Assembly (NCBI GenBank): GCA_015179025.1
Contig: WHUX01000645.1
Span: 1-15,642, forward strand
Direction of reading: 5' to 3'
DNA: 15,642 nucleotides
Source of the DNA: Terfezia claveryi
Taxonomy: Eukaryota; Ascomycota; Pezizomycetes; Pezizales; Pezizaceae
Shown: one piece after another, positions 7,640-15,642 of the stretch
Layout: every line of letters starts with the position of its first letter
How positions within the stretch are numbered: the first letter of the stretch is position 1
Notes under the pieces: model-generated
The model's database searches: none
The model's input: the letters and a program-made list of their open reading frames with translations, nothing else
Told to the model about the DNA's origin: nothing
Program-made: the position numbers and the translations under genes

Positions 7640-9122
7640 TTAACTCCTCCCAGGGGTCTTCCCCAACAAGCCCTCAACCCACCTCAATGCCCAAGCAGTC
7701 GAGTCCACTCCACATGCTTTCATCGCATCCACAATAGTTTTACCATCAAACTTCTTTCCCTCGAGCGTCTCATGCATCCGTCCACATCGACTCTCACATC
7801 CTCACCTCCATCCCCTCCGGTACCCCAGCCCACCCCCGTAATCACTCCCTTCTCACTTGTAATCTGCACCATCGGTATATCCGGCTTTCCAAATCTCCCG
7901 GTGGTACCGGTGTTGCTGCCTGCATTGACCCCTCATAAGCCCAGACAGCGGAAATCGAAAACGTAAATTTCGGAGTCTGATCAAACATCCACACCATACT
8001 CTCCAACTCCTCCTTCCCGTCCCTAATCTCTTGTACCCTCAGCGCCTCTTCCTCCGTAACATAACATACAGCTACTGTCCCTGCGTCTCCCTTTTCTCCC
8101 CAGCTTTCCATACTTCCCCACCCTTCCCACCACTACAAACCGCATACTTCCTCCCCATGCCCTCCCCACCTCCTCCGCAAATCCCACAACCCCCCATCAA
8201 CCTTAACATTCTCAATTGGGCTCCTAATCTCGCAACTCCCCTCCCCTTAATCCACCCTCTCGCCTCAGAATTATATACTTCTTTACTCTCCCAGCTCAGT
8301 CTCAATCAACATCGTCCCATGGTGCAACGCCGTCGTTCGGTTAAGTTTATACGCTGACCCAGACAGCTTTACCTCTGGCACCTTCCCCCCTTCCCCTCCT
8401 ACACTTACTCCCCCAGCAGCCATAACCACATCGTGACGTTCGTTTACTCTCACCCCACGATCAACCGCCCCCCGAGCTCAAGCGCCTCAGCCACCATCTC
8501 CGCGTGTGTGTCCCGAGTAAACCCCAGCGCAGGAACGATAGCAGAGTAATTCACATTCCCTAGATCATGAAAAACCGTGCCACCCCCGCTGCGTCTTCGC
8601 AGGAGGGATACTTCATCTGCAGCACCCCCACCCCATGCAGCGTCTGTCTGTGTCCGTGAAGATAGTATATCGGCAAATTGACCTCTGTCCAAGGATTCTG
8701 ATTCCTTCCAATAACCACACACGGGGAATTGACATAGAGCATCAATATTACCGGATGCTCATACTCCCCAGCCTCTTGCCCTCTTTCCCAAGCTCCTTCT
8801 GCCTCCGCTCCCACGCCCTCGCATTCGCAGCGCAACTCTGAAATATATGCTGCTCTGTAGCAAGGTTGATGAATGGATTAGTCGAAGTGGAAACGAAACA
8901 TTGGAATTTCGGATTTCGAGTCTGCGCTGAGGGAGTGGGGAGGAGAAGGTCGACGAGGGTCCATTTTGTGGAGTATTTCTCTTTGAGGGTGGAGAGTGGA
9001 GAGAGCACATGCAGGGTGCGGGTGGAGTGGAAGAGCCGTAGGCAGGTAGGGGAGTAGGCGTATTGGAGGTGGGAGGGGCGCGATTGGCAGAGGAGATGGA
9101 GGGGTCCTCGGGAGGGTGACAT
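7640..9122 (-). CDS. AIM22: Lipoate-protein ligase A (Aim22/Lip3-like), many frameshifts
   Basis: The enzyme attaches lipoyl groups to mitochondrial dehydrogenase E2 and GcvH proteins. From the ATG at 9122 the N-terminus is basic and hydroxylated ([20 protein letters not shown]), as in a mitochondrial presequence, then [19 protein letters not shown]. Family motifs follow in order but in alternating frames: [36 protein letters not shown] (lipoyl-adenylate binding loop), [29 protein letters not shown] (conserved lysine and HHGT), [22 protein letters not shown], and [20 protein letters not shown] ending at a TAA at 7640. At least six frame changes are needed, at about 8760, 8675, 8453-8456 (one G missing from a GGGG run on the coding strand), 8285, 8225 and 7790-8110. 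All catalytic motifs survive, so the breaks look recent or artefactual. Confidence 0.85.
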
Positions 9123-9409
9123 TTCAATTGGAGGGGGTAGATCTCTATGTTCCAGGGACAAGTAATTGAGGTGCCAAGGTTTACTCTGGATTCAGGGTAA
9201 TTCGGCTGAAGTACCAAAGAGACTACCAGTAGTAAAGAGGCATCCCTAATGAAGTGCTAATACAAAAAGTACATATGAAAAAGGATTTCACCGACACATC
9301 AAAGAAACCTTTGCCCCTTCTAACGCACCACTATACGCCTAATTTTTTTTCGATTCACTCCTTACACGCCGTCCCGTTCTCGCCGTCCCGTTCTCATTCG
9401 CGCAGCATG
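9123..9409. other. Intergenic region between SGT1 and lipoate ligase
   Basis: About 290 bases between the 3' end of SGT1 (minus strand) and the start of the lipoate ligase gene (minus strand). It should contain the ligase promoter. A T run (TTTTTTTT near 9343-9350) and the 14-bp tandem duplication listed separately are the only structure seen. Confidence 0.4.
9367..9394 (+). repeat. Tandem duplication, 2 x 14 bp
   Basis: CGCCGTCCCGTTCT occurs twice, directly adjacent (9367-9380 and 9381-9394), just past the SGT1 stop codon. It looks like a simple slippage or duplication event; no function is implied. Confidence 0.85.
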
Positions 9410-10695
9410 CTATTCATCCCACTTCTTAGCCACCAACCCCTCCGGCGGGCTCGTCTCCACCTTCCCCTTCCCCACCTCCGCCCAATTCGTACTCAACGCC
9501 GTTCCATTACTCTCTATATAGCTCTTCATCATCGCTCTCTTCGTATCCGGATCCGCATCCTTATATAACTTCTTAAAGAAGAAATTCACTGGATCTCCCT
9601 CTTCATCCTGATCTGCGCCCTCTCCCATCGTACCATCAGGTTTCGCCAACTCGTTAGCGACTTTATCCCAATTCTTTGGCCCCTTACGTGAGGAGGTGGG
9701 GTAGGTAGGGCCCACGCTCGAGGGTGAGGTGTGGACGTCGGGAGTTGTCGGGACGTCAGAGGTGGATGCGGAGATGGTTTCTCGGCCTTTGCCTTTGTCG
9801 AGGGGAGTGCCTTCGAGGGTTTTCCATTTCTGCCCGGGGTTCTTTTTAGTTAGTTTAAGCTCGATTTTGGTGCTGAGGATGGTGGAGGTCGATGTGGTAG
9901 GATCAATGGGGGCGAAGAGAGGGTCGAGATAGTATTGGAAGTCGGAGGAGTTGGGGAGGGGGAAATTAATGGATATCTAGAATTTGTTTTAGTTGGATAT
10001 TCTGAAAAATATTGAAGATGGCTTCAGCCTACCGCTTGATCTTCAATCTCAATACTTGAACTCTCCTTGGGCACACCCTTCACGTACAAGGTAAAGACGA
10101 CATGTGTATTTGTCTGATACCATTCATGTCTGATCTTATCCCGAGGTGTGACCACTCCCATTGGTGAGGGTACTGGGGTAGCAGCAGGCTTACTCTCCTG
10201 TTTCTCCTCCTGAACCACTGCCTGCGGCGCTGCAGCTGGTGCAGCCGTAGGTATCTTCACATCTGGGATTTCTTTAATGGTAACCTCCCTCCTGAAATCA
10301 TCCTCCGGAACCTTGGCTGTATCCTTCAGCACGAGTTCCACCTTGCTTATCCACATATCCACACTCTTTTCCTTTGGGTCCAAAAACTTCTTGCCTAAAC
10401 TGAAGCAGAAGGCTGCATCTCCATACTGCTCCAGAAGGTAGCAACTTATGCCACGGCGGAGCTGACCCTGTCCAATAAGTTCACGCTTGCCCCGTTGGTG
10501 GGCCAGGGCGACTGCCGTTTCGGCGTCATTGAGTGCCTCTTTATATTTAGCAGATCGCTGGTAGGCCGTCGAGCGTTTTATGTAGTAATCGACAGCAGTG
10601 GGAAGATTTGCGAGAGCTTGGGTATATAGGGAAATGGCCGTGGGGTAGTCGGCCTTGTTGAGGGCTTCCGAGGCCTGCGAAGCGATGGTAGCCAT
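9410..10695 (-). CDS. SGT1: Sgt1, Hsp90 co-chaperone / SCF and kinetochore assembly factor
   Basis: Sgt1 links Hsp90 to client complexes including SCF ubiquitin ligases and the kinetochore. Exon 1 (10695-10033, 221 codons) starts at the ATG of MATIASQASEALNKADYP; TPR repeats occupy about residues 1-115, then a Pro/Ala/Gln linker, then the start of the CS domain (RDKIRHEWYQTNTHVVFTLY). A 56-nt intron (10032-9977: GTAGGC donor, CCAACTAAAAC branch, CTAG acceptor) joins in frame to exon 2 (9976-9410), which completes the CS domain (INFPLPNSSDFQYYLDPLF, KNPGQKWKTLEG). It ends with the SGS domain: GPTYPTSSRKGPKNWDKVAN, FFFKKLYKDADPDTKRAMMK, TALSTNWAEVG. Total 409 aa, a normal length. Unlike most neighbours it needs no frame correction. 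Confidence 0.95.
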
Positions 10696-10993
10696 GCTGA
10701 CACTCTGGGATTCAGCGTACCTGTATATGTATACTGTATATATCGAGAGGCCTGGGCTGGAGTTCTCTAGGAGTTTGTTTACTTTTGAAGGACCGCCTAC
10801 GTATTGAAGCCTGGTTTCTTTGTAATCATGTGTCTGTCTGGCGGGGGGAGAAGTCACTGCTATGCCAAGCCGGCGGCCTCTTACTCCAGAACCTTCCACG
10901 GTTCTCTGGGAGCAACAAACAACTGCCAAACAGCTACAGCCTCGCCGCGAGCATCCGATCCACCGACCCCCCAGTGTAGATTGAGGCTCTATA
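10696..10993. promoter_or_regulatory. Divergent promoter, SGT1 / cyclin
   Basis: The 298 bases between two divergent start codons must serve both genes. A TATA-rich element (about 10722-10745, GTATATGTATACTGTATATA) lies 27-50 bases from the SGT1 ATG. The middle holds no supported gene; short frames across it are shadows. Such a short shared region makes co-regulation possible, but nothing in the sequence proves it. Confidence 0.5.
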
Positions 10994-12145
10994 ATGGGCT
11001 CGCTCCTTGCGAACCCTCTTGCGAGCCCCCTGCAACTCGCGGCCTCACCTTCGCAATCGGATGGGATCCCGCAGGATTTGGAGGCGTCATTGCGCTTTGC
11101 TGGATGTGCACTGATACAGAGTGCAGGAATCTTACTTCGACTGTGAGTATAGGGACTGGGATAGGCACGGGGATAGTTGTGGGGGTGTTGGGAGAGGGGG
11201 AGTGTGGAGATACGATGACCGGGGACTAATTGGCACGCGACCTTTGCTCCAGCCCTCAGACAACAGTAGCTACGGCGATTGTGCTTCTTCAGAGGTTTTA
11301 CCTAGTCTCGTCGATGCGAGAGCATCCTATTAGAGTATCAGCCCTTCGCTACGTATTTATGAATCCATGCTAACATGAGATCTTTACAGCCAACCGTCTC
11401 CGCGGCGCTGTGCCTCTCTTCCAAGCTCACCGAACAAGCTCGAAGACCACGAGATATCATCAACGTCCTGGCATACATCCTCTCCGTCCCGACGCCATGT
11501 CCCATCTCCCCACCGAGAACCGGCGATTCTCCCGAGAAACCCAACCCAGAGACATACTACGTCCCGGAATCATCCTACTTTGCTCAACGCACTCACCTGC
11601 TCCAACTTGAAGCACACATTCTTCGTGCCTTAGCGTTTCAGACACATATTGCCCTACCCTATACCCTAGCAATAAACTACCTTCAAGCCCTTGATGCGCT
11701 AAAACCACACCCAACGATCGTAAAACGAACATTTGGATACCTCACCGACGCGTTATTGTCCCCCAGCTTGCTATACCTTACCCATCAGCCTAACGCGCTC
11801 GCTGTTGCGGCGATATATTTAGCAGCGAGGGAATGCGGAGCGAAGATGCCAGATGCCGGGTTTTTGCCTGGAGTTGAGGTAGAAGGTGGATGGTGGGATG
11901 TTTTTGATGTAGATAGGGAGGAGTTGGGGTTTTTAGTGGTTTGTTTGAAGGCAGTAGGGGAGTGGGTGGGTACGGAGGTGGAGAAATGGAGAGGAAAGTG
12001 GGGGAGCTGTTGGCGGTGGGAGAGGATGGGAGTGCGGAAGGATTGGAGAGGGAGTTGGAGAGGAGAAGGAGGGGTGAAGAGTAGTAGTACCCAAGCGAAA
12101 CACTTGCTGGACGCCTTTTTCCCACCACTGGATTTGCATGCTTAA
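10994..12145 (+). CDS. L-type cyclin, three exons; C-terminus uncertain
   Basis: The protein should bind a CDK of the transcription/splicing class. Exon 1 (10994-11142) encodes LEASLRFAGCALIQSAGILL. Intron 1 (11143-11252) has a GTGAGT donor, ACTAAT branch and CAG acceptor. The small exon 2 (11253-11334) encodes LPQTTVATAIVLLQRFYLVS. Intron 2 (11335-11389) has a GTATCA donor, TGCTAAC branch and CAG acceptor. Exon 3 (from 11390) has VSAALCLSSKLTEQARRPRD, completing the first cyclin fold, then LLQLEAHILRALAFQTHIAL and LYLTHQPNALAVAAIYLAAR for the second, ending VDREELGFLVVCLKAVGEW. The listed frame runs to 12145 (328 aa), but its tail is Trp/Gly/Arg-rich and unnatural. The neighbouring frame from about 11985 reads ERKVGELLAVGEDGSAEGLE and an Arg/Glu helix to a stop at 12084, so one frameshift near 11975-12000 is likely. 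I chose the ATG at 10994 because it directly precedes the cyclin box. Confidence 0.88.
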
Positions 12146-12401
12146 TGACGTCAAGAGATTATGAAGGCGCTTCCGACGTTGGGCGCTTCGTCATCCTATC
12201 ATTCTTATTACTATCTTATTAGAAAAGGGCAAGAGTAATATCTAATTGCAGCGTCGAAATCGTAGAGCTTAGTAGCCCGTCTCAACAATTACCTTGATGA
12301 GCTAAATTAGCACACGTGACCTTCGCGTTAATTCCAGGTCGCGTCTTCCCTCATGTCAAAATGATCACGCACAAATACCAACCCCAACCAAACCTACAGC
12401 A
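12146..12401 (+). promoter_or_regulatory. Spacer holding the FTA4 promoter
   Basis: About 255 bases between the cyclin and FTA4, both on the plus strand. It contains the cyclin 3' end and the FTA4 promoter. A CACGTG palindrome (12313-12318), the core site of bHLH factors such as Cbf1, lies ~85 bases before the start codon. Whether it is used is unknown. The last ~40 bases are C/A-rich leading to CAGCAATGAG. Confidence 0.45.
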
Positions 12402-13130
12402 ATGAGCGACCCCACCCAATCTACCCTCTTCACCATCAAAAAAACCCTTCCTCGACTCCCAAATCCGCCTCCTCTCCGCCGACCTTGCACCTCCCCCAAA
12501 CTGGCAAGATGCAATCCCTGCTGGCCCTGGAGGAGATCTAGTCAGAGAGCGATAGACCAGGTGTTGACGAGGTTAACCTTATCGCGAAGAAACATAATAG
12601 GAGTGTGTATAGCTCGCAGACTGTGAAGAGGGTTGCGGAGCAGATTGAAGCTGCTTATGGCGGAGCAGGTGGGGGGAGAATGAGGAGGGTAGAGGTGGAT
12701 ACGGGGAGGTACCGGGGGAGGAGGAGGTGTTGAGACGAGGGGTAGATTTAATGGATGTGGAGTATGTACTTGTTCTCGGTCTCCTTTCTGGCAAATGACT
12801 AATTTTGCTATGCTATAGTACAATCTCCCTCCTCCCAGAAGATTATCCAGTCAACCCCTCAACCCCAGGCCTCAACCTTCCGAAGCTGAGCTTCCCGGTA
12901 CCAAACCCTCCGTGCACGTCTCCTTCATGCATCAACCTCCTTCAAGGCTCAGCGATCACGGTATGAGTATTATGCGCAGCTGCAGGGAGAAGCTACGGCC
13001 GTTTAGTGAACCGCATAAAGTGCAGCCGAATTTGGTGACAAGGGGAGCAGAGTTGGATAGGGAGATGGAGAGGATGAGGGGGTTGGCATTAAAGCTGAGT
13101 GTGCAGATTGAGAGGGCGGGGGGCTGGTAG
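12402..13130 (+). CDS. FTA4: Fta4 / CENP-50-like kinetochore protein, several frameshifts
   Basis: Fta4 is a Sim4-complex (inner kinetochore, CCAN) subunit. The start at 12402 gives MSDPTQSTLFTIKK. Removing one A from the A7 run at 12438-12444 would continue in frame into FLDSQIRLLSADLAPPPNWQ, the family's N-terminal pattern, then NLIAKKHNRSVYSSQTVKRV and AEQIEAAYGG in a third frame. A 57-nt intron (12762-12818: GTATGT donor, ACTAAT branch, TAG acceptor) leads to TISLLPEDYPVNPSTPGLNL, then YEYYAQLQGEATA. The conserved C-terminal stretch is REKLRPFSEPHKVQPNLVTR and ELDREMERMRGLALKLSVQI, with a stop at 13130. Frame changes lie near 12441, 12545, 12570, 12710 and 12950-12990. A further coding-like segment (ALARNEEYVFEAMEERGNG, to a stop at 13320) may be the true C-terminus after another shift. 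Confidence 0.7.
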
Positions 13131-13410
13131 GGAAGGAGTGTGCGGAGGAGGGGGGGAAGAGGAAGTGGAGGGGGGGAGGTGGCGGATAGGTTGGTGGGGT
13201 GGTGGAGGAGGTTTCGGGTGGGAGGGTATTGAGGGTATTGGGGGCATAGGAGCGCTGGCAAGGAATGAGGAATACGTGTTCGAAGCGATGGAGGAGCGGG
13301 GTAATGGCTTGGAGGTATAGGTCGGGAGTATTTGGAATACTGGTGTTTGCGGAGTTCTTGACATGACACAAGGTCTTATATTATATCTGCTTTAATCTTC
13401 ACGCCCGCAC
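13131..13410 (+). other. G-rich region downstream of FTA4
   Basis: The plus strand is extremely G-rich (13131-13260, long GGGG and GGAGG runs) and then becomes A/T-rich after 13370. The first 190 bases may still be FTA4 coding sequence in another frame (end at 13320) or its 3' UTR. Frames on the opposite strand are Pro/Ser/Leu low-complexity shadows and are not counted. Confidence 0.4.
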
Positions 13411-13752
13411 CATTGAATGGACAAAATGAGATGTTAACAAACAAATACATAGTTCGGACCAACCTCGGCGCTGATGTTAGTGAGCCAATACATCGCCGAG
13501 TCTCCTCTCTTCACCCCTATATGAAAAGGTTCCATCTTCGCTCGGCTCCGTCCACAATACACTTCTATGCGAGACAGTGCAGCCAGACTGCTCAAGAGAG
13601 AGCTGAATAACGGTATAGCTACCTCCTGCTTCAAGTTTACTTTTCTTCCCTACTTTCTTATCATTGCAAACAAACTTAGCGTGCTGCAGGAGTCCTATAA
13701 ATGATGGGAATTATCTCGATCAAGCTGTATAACGGGTCCCCAATGATGCACA

Positions 13753-13781
13753 AGTATGGGAGGTTATGGGCCTCCCATACT
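13753..13781. repeat. Perfect inverted repeat, 11-bp arms
   Basis: AGTATGGGAGG (13753-13763) and CCTCCCATACT (13771-13781) are exact reverse complements separated by 7 bases, so either strand could form a stable hairpin. No T run follows and no gene end is known here, so a terminator role is not supported. Confidence 0.8.
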
Positions 13782-13850
13782 GATGGTGCAAGCAATGCAA
13801 TGTCTAAGGAGTACAATGCTGGGGTGGTTCGCGCTGTCAAGGTGCCGTGG

Positions 13851-14255
13851 CTAACAGATATGTCTAGCATACCCAGAAAGTAGGAAAACCTGATCATCAC
13901 ATTCCCACATTGTGGGCTGGCAAATCCCAATCCGGGTGGCAGTGTCAGAAGGCGAGGTTTGATGGACGCCAGCATCGGTATGATTGTCTGCATTAGTACC
14001 TTTACCGGGGTTCTTGATGTCGAATCGATCACTCAGTGTCTCCACGATCATCCAAAAGCGCAAACTCAAAAGCCTCCCCGCATACGCATCTCCGACCCTT
14101 CCCCCGGCTCGCAGCAGTCACGATCGCAGCGTCTCTGATTTTTCTACCACTGCCATAATATCCCAAGCCCTCTCGTTGTCAGCAGTTCCCAAAGAATCAA
14201 CCAGAGAGAACAGCCCAGCGTTAAAATTACAGGTGTTCCTGAAAGTAAATTCATA
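13851..14255 (-). pseudogene. Possible degraded coding region, unrecognised
   Basis: On the minus strand two open segments look weakly protein-like. From about 14255, TFRNTCNFNAGLFSLVDSLG and ADNERAWDIMAVVEKSETLR end in a stop near 14125. In another frame, LRFWMIVETLSDRFDIKNPG and a Thr/Asp-rich stretch run from 14069 to 13851. If they belong together, a frameshift lies near 14070-14125. I do not recognise a family, and the region lacks the strand skew seen in the confident genes, so chance is a real possibility. Confidence 0.2.
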
Positions 14256-15551
14256 GTCTTCGGAGCTCCTGAAATACGTTATTTTCGACTCACCGATGGG
14301 CTGGCTGCATGTCTTTTATACTACGCAGCCAGGCTCCTTACTGGGCTTAGAGTTTCTGCTCCCTAATGCAGGAAGGATATAAACTTCGTTCATCTGCATG
14401 GCCGGTGAATTGAGCACTGTAACGCAATATATGACATGATTGGTAGAGAGGAAACTCATGAGGAAGTATTTGTGGCATGGACAATAATTGAAGCCCCACC
14501 TAGGCGTTGGTAGTTTAAGGATATATCACCTTGCGGCAGAGGATGTGAAGGCGAAATGAATAGAGCGAATTTAAAGCTGAGGCCCGGGTATTTACTTGGA
14601 AACTGTTATTTTTCATGGAGCCCCCCCTTCCACCCCACCTTTTATGTTTACGTTATGATTTTGTGTAGATGGAAGATATTCCTAAATCGTAATTGAAACA
14701 ACCAGTTGTTAGCAAGATGAGCACTTTCTCTGTTGGAAGTTTGTGGTTGAGGGTAACAGAAACAGAGTGGGGGAGCATGATCCAACTTGCGATTCCATTT
14801 ATTGGCTCCAGGGACGGTATTGAAGCGGGTCTCGACATGTGCATGCGAATAAGTCAGCTGTCAGATGTTCAGTAGGATTCTGTATGTGATATCCGGTGCT
14901 GTCATCCTCCGATCTTTGATCCAGTTGGAAGTCACTGTCATGAAAACGCTCCTGGTATACGACAGCGAAATATCGATCTGCCCATAGCCAGACATGATGA
15001 TAATGACTGCCGACCCCACTCCACCGGACTCAACAATGCAATGCTGGCCCTGAACTGCGATACAAGCGAGAGAACTTGGATTCGTCCAGACGCTCCTGCC
15101 GGACGCGAGGGCCGCGTGTTCGCCAGCCGGGTCACCATCGAAGCTGATATCAGTCACTCAAGGCACCAGACGAGACATCGCACGAGCCCGTGAATGGCTC
15201 CTCAGCCGAGGCACCTAGGTAAACGCGGTCGACTGCATGCATCACGATTAGGTATGTTGAGCATGCTCGGATTGAGGCTATTCGGATTGATCTGGTTGGC
15301 GGGCTGTCCCTGGCCAAGGGATCCGCGCTATGGGGCTATGGGGGATGGGGGTTCGCGACTTGTCGATATAACTCATATGCACTGCAACCCACAGCCCGCT
15401 CAACCCTTATATCAGGGTGAAGTGCCCTTCATCACGCAATAGATACCCCAGGAATTGACCTTCTGTGTCTGAAGGCGATACACTTTACTTTCCCTCGAAT
15501 CGAAGCACCGTATATAGGTATATAGGCACTACACGCTCTGTCCAGGCCACA
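14256..15551. other. Long region without a recognised gene
   Basis: Almost 1.3 kb with mixed composition and no confident gene. The best open frame is on the minus strand, 15157-14861, 98 codons with IIIMSGYGQIDISLSYTRS and VQGQHCIVESGG; it has no match I can name, and the next frame downstream (14844-14653) is also open. A CCCCCCC run sits near 14620-14626. Decayed mobile DNA, an unrecognised lineage-specific gene, or the long upstream region of the gene at 15552 are all possible. Confidence 0.35.
15510..15527 (+). promoter_or_regulatory. TATA-like element of the gene starting at 15552
   Basis: Two adjacent copies of GTATATAG form a TATA-like element about 25-40 bases before the ATG at 15552. 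The spacing to the ATG is short, so the leader would be brief or the element may not be the functional TATA box. Confidence 0.35.
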
Positions 15552-15642
15552 ATGACCTCCACAGAGTCTCTCGTTGAGCTCCCACCTATCCCTTCGACGC
15601 CCGCCCCTTCCCCGAGCCCTACCGCCCGCGCGGATTCCCCCC
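15552..15642 (+). CDS. Start of an unidentified gene (partial, runs off right edge)
   Basis: An ATG in good fungal context (CCACAATGAC) opens a frame with no stop to the window end. The first 30 residues, beginning MTSTESLVELPPIPSTPAPS, are Ser/Thr/Pro-rich and disordered, so no function can be assigned. The start is supported by the TATA-like element upstream and by the C-rich composition that marks 5' ends of other genes in this window. Confidence 0.55.
   Translation, partial: MTSTESLVELPPIPSTPAPSPSPTARADSP

Noticed and set aside
3029..13130. Programmed ribosomal frameshifting as the reason for the many frame changes
   Set aside because: The shifts occur in unrelated genes, several per gene, at different sites and in both directions, with no common slippery heptamer and structure. 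Indels explain them better.
12956..13371. Ser/Pro-rich minus-strand frames opposite the FTA4 3' end
   Set aside because: They are shadows created by the purine-rich coding strand; the plus-strand sequence matches FTA4 instead.
3029..15642. A functional gene cluster or defence/biosynthetic system
   Set aside because: The recognised genes are unrelated housekeeping functions. No core biosynthetic, NLR/HET, toxin or mobile-cargo gene was seen.

Overview
The window looks like nuclear DNA of a filamentous ascomycete (Pezizomycotina). The reasons are short introns of 55-110 nt with GTATGT/GTATCA/GTGAGT donors, CTAAC or ACTAAT branch sites and TAG/CAG acceptors; densely packed genes with spacers of a few hundred bases; and a gene set (GPI19/PIG-P, MDM12, lipoate-protein ligase A, SGT1, an L-type cyclin, FTA4) whose sequences read like ascomycete orthologues. 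The species cannot be named from sequence alone. No tRNA, rRNA or CRISPR array was seen.

Layout. 1-1760 is the 5' end of a Ty1/copia LTR retrotransposon on the minus strand: LTR, a primer-binding site for half of the initiator tRNA-Met, a long leader, and an intact gag frame running off the left edge. It abuts a short, possibly coding remnant (1761-2090) that it may have interrupted. After G-rich and A-rich non-coding DNA come GPI19 (3029-4197, +) and an unrecognised gene (4603-5604, +). These converge on a minus-strand run of MDM12 (6003-7393), lipoate-protein ligase (7640-9122) and SGT1 (9410-10695). SGT1 shares a ~300-bp divergent promoter with an L-type cyclin (10994-12145, +), which is followed by FTA4 (12402-13130, +). 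From 13131 to 15551 I recognise nothing with confidence. A new plus-strand gene begins at 15552 and leaves the window. The genes are unrelated housekeeping functions (GPI anchor synthesis, ER-mitochondria contact, lipoylation, Hsp90 co-chaperone/kinetochore assembly, a cyclin, kinetochore), not a pathway cluster.

Two window-wide patterns stand out. First, the host exons tend to start C-rich (pyrimidine-rich) and end G-rich (purine-rich) on their coding strand, resetting after introns, so the skew forms a sawtooth; the retrotransposon gag does not show it. Second, most host genes contain one or more small frameshifts inside otherwise well conserved protein sequence, often at G, C or A runs. 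Because several of these genes would be expected to be essential or important, uncorrected consensus indels are the simplest explanation, with real decay as the alternative. I found no convincing new multi-gene system; the skew sawtooth is the most unusual signal.
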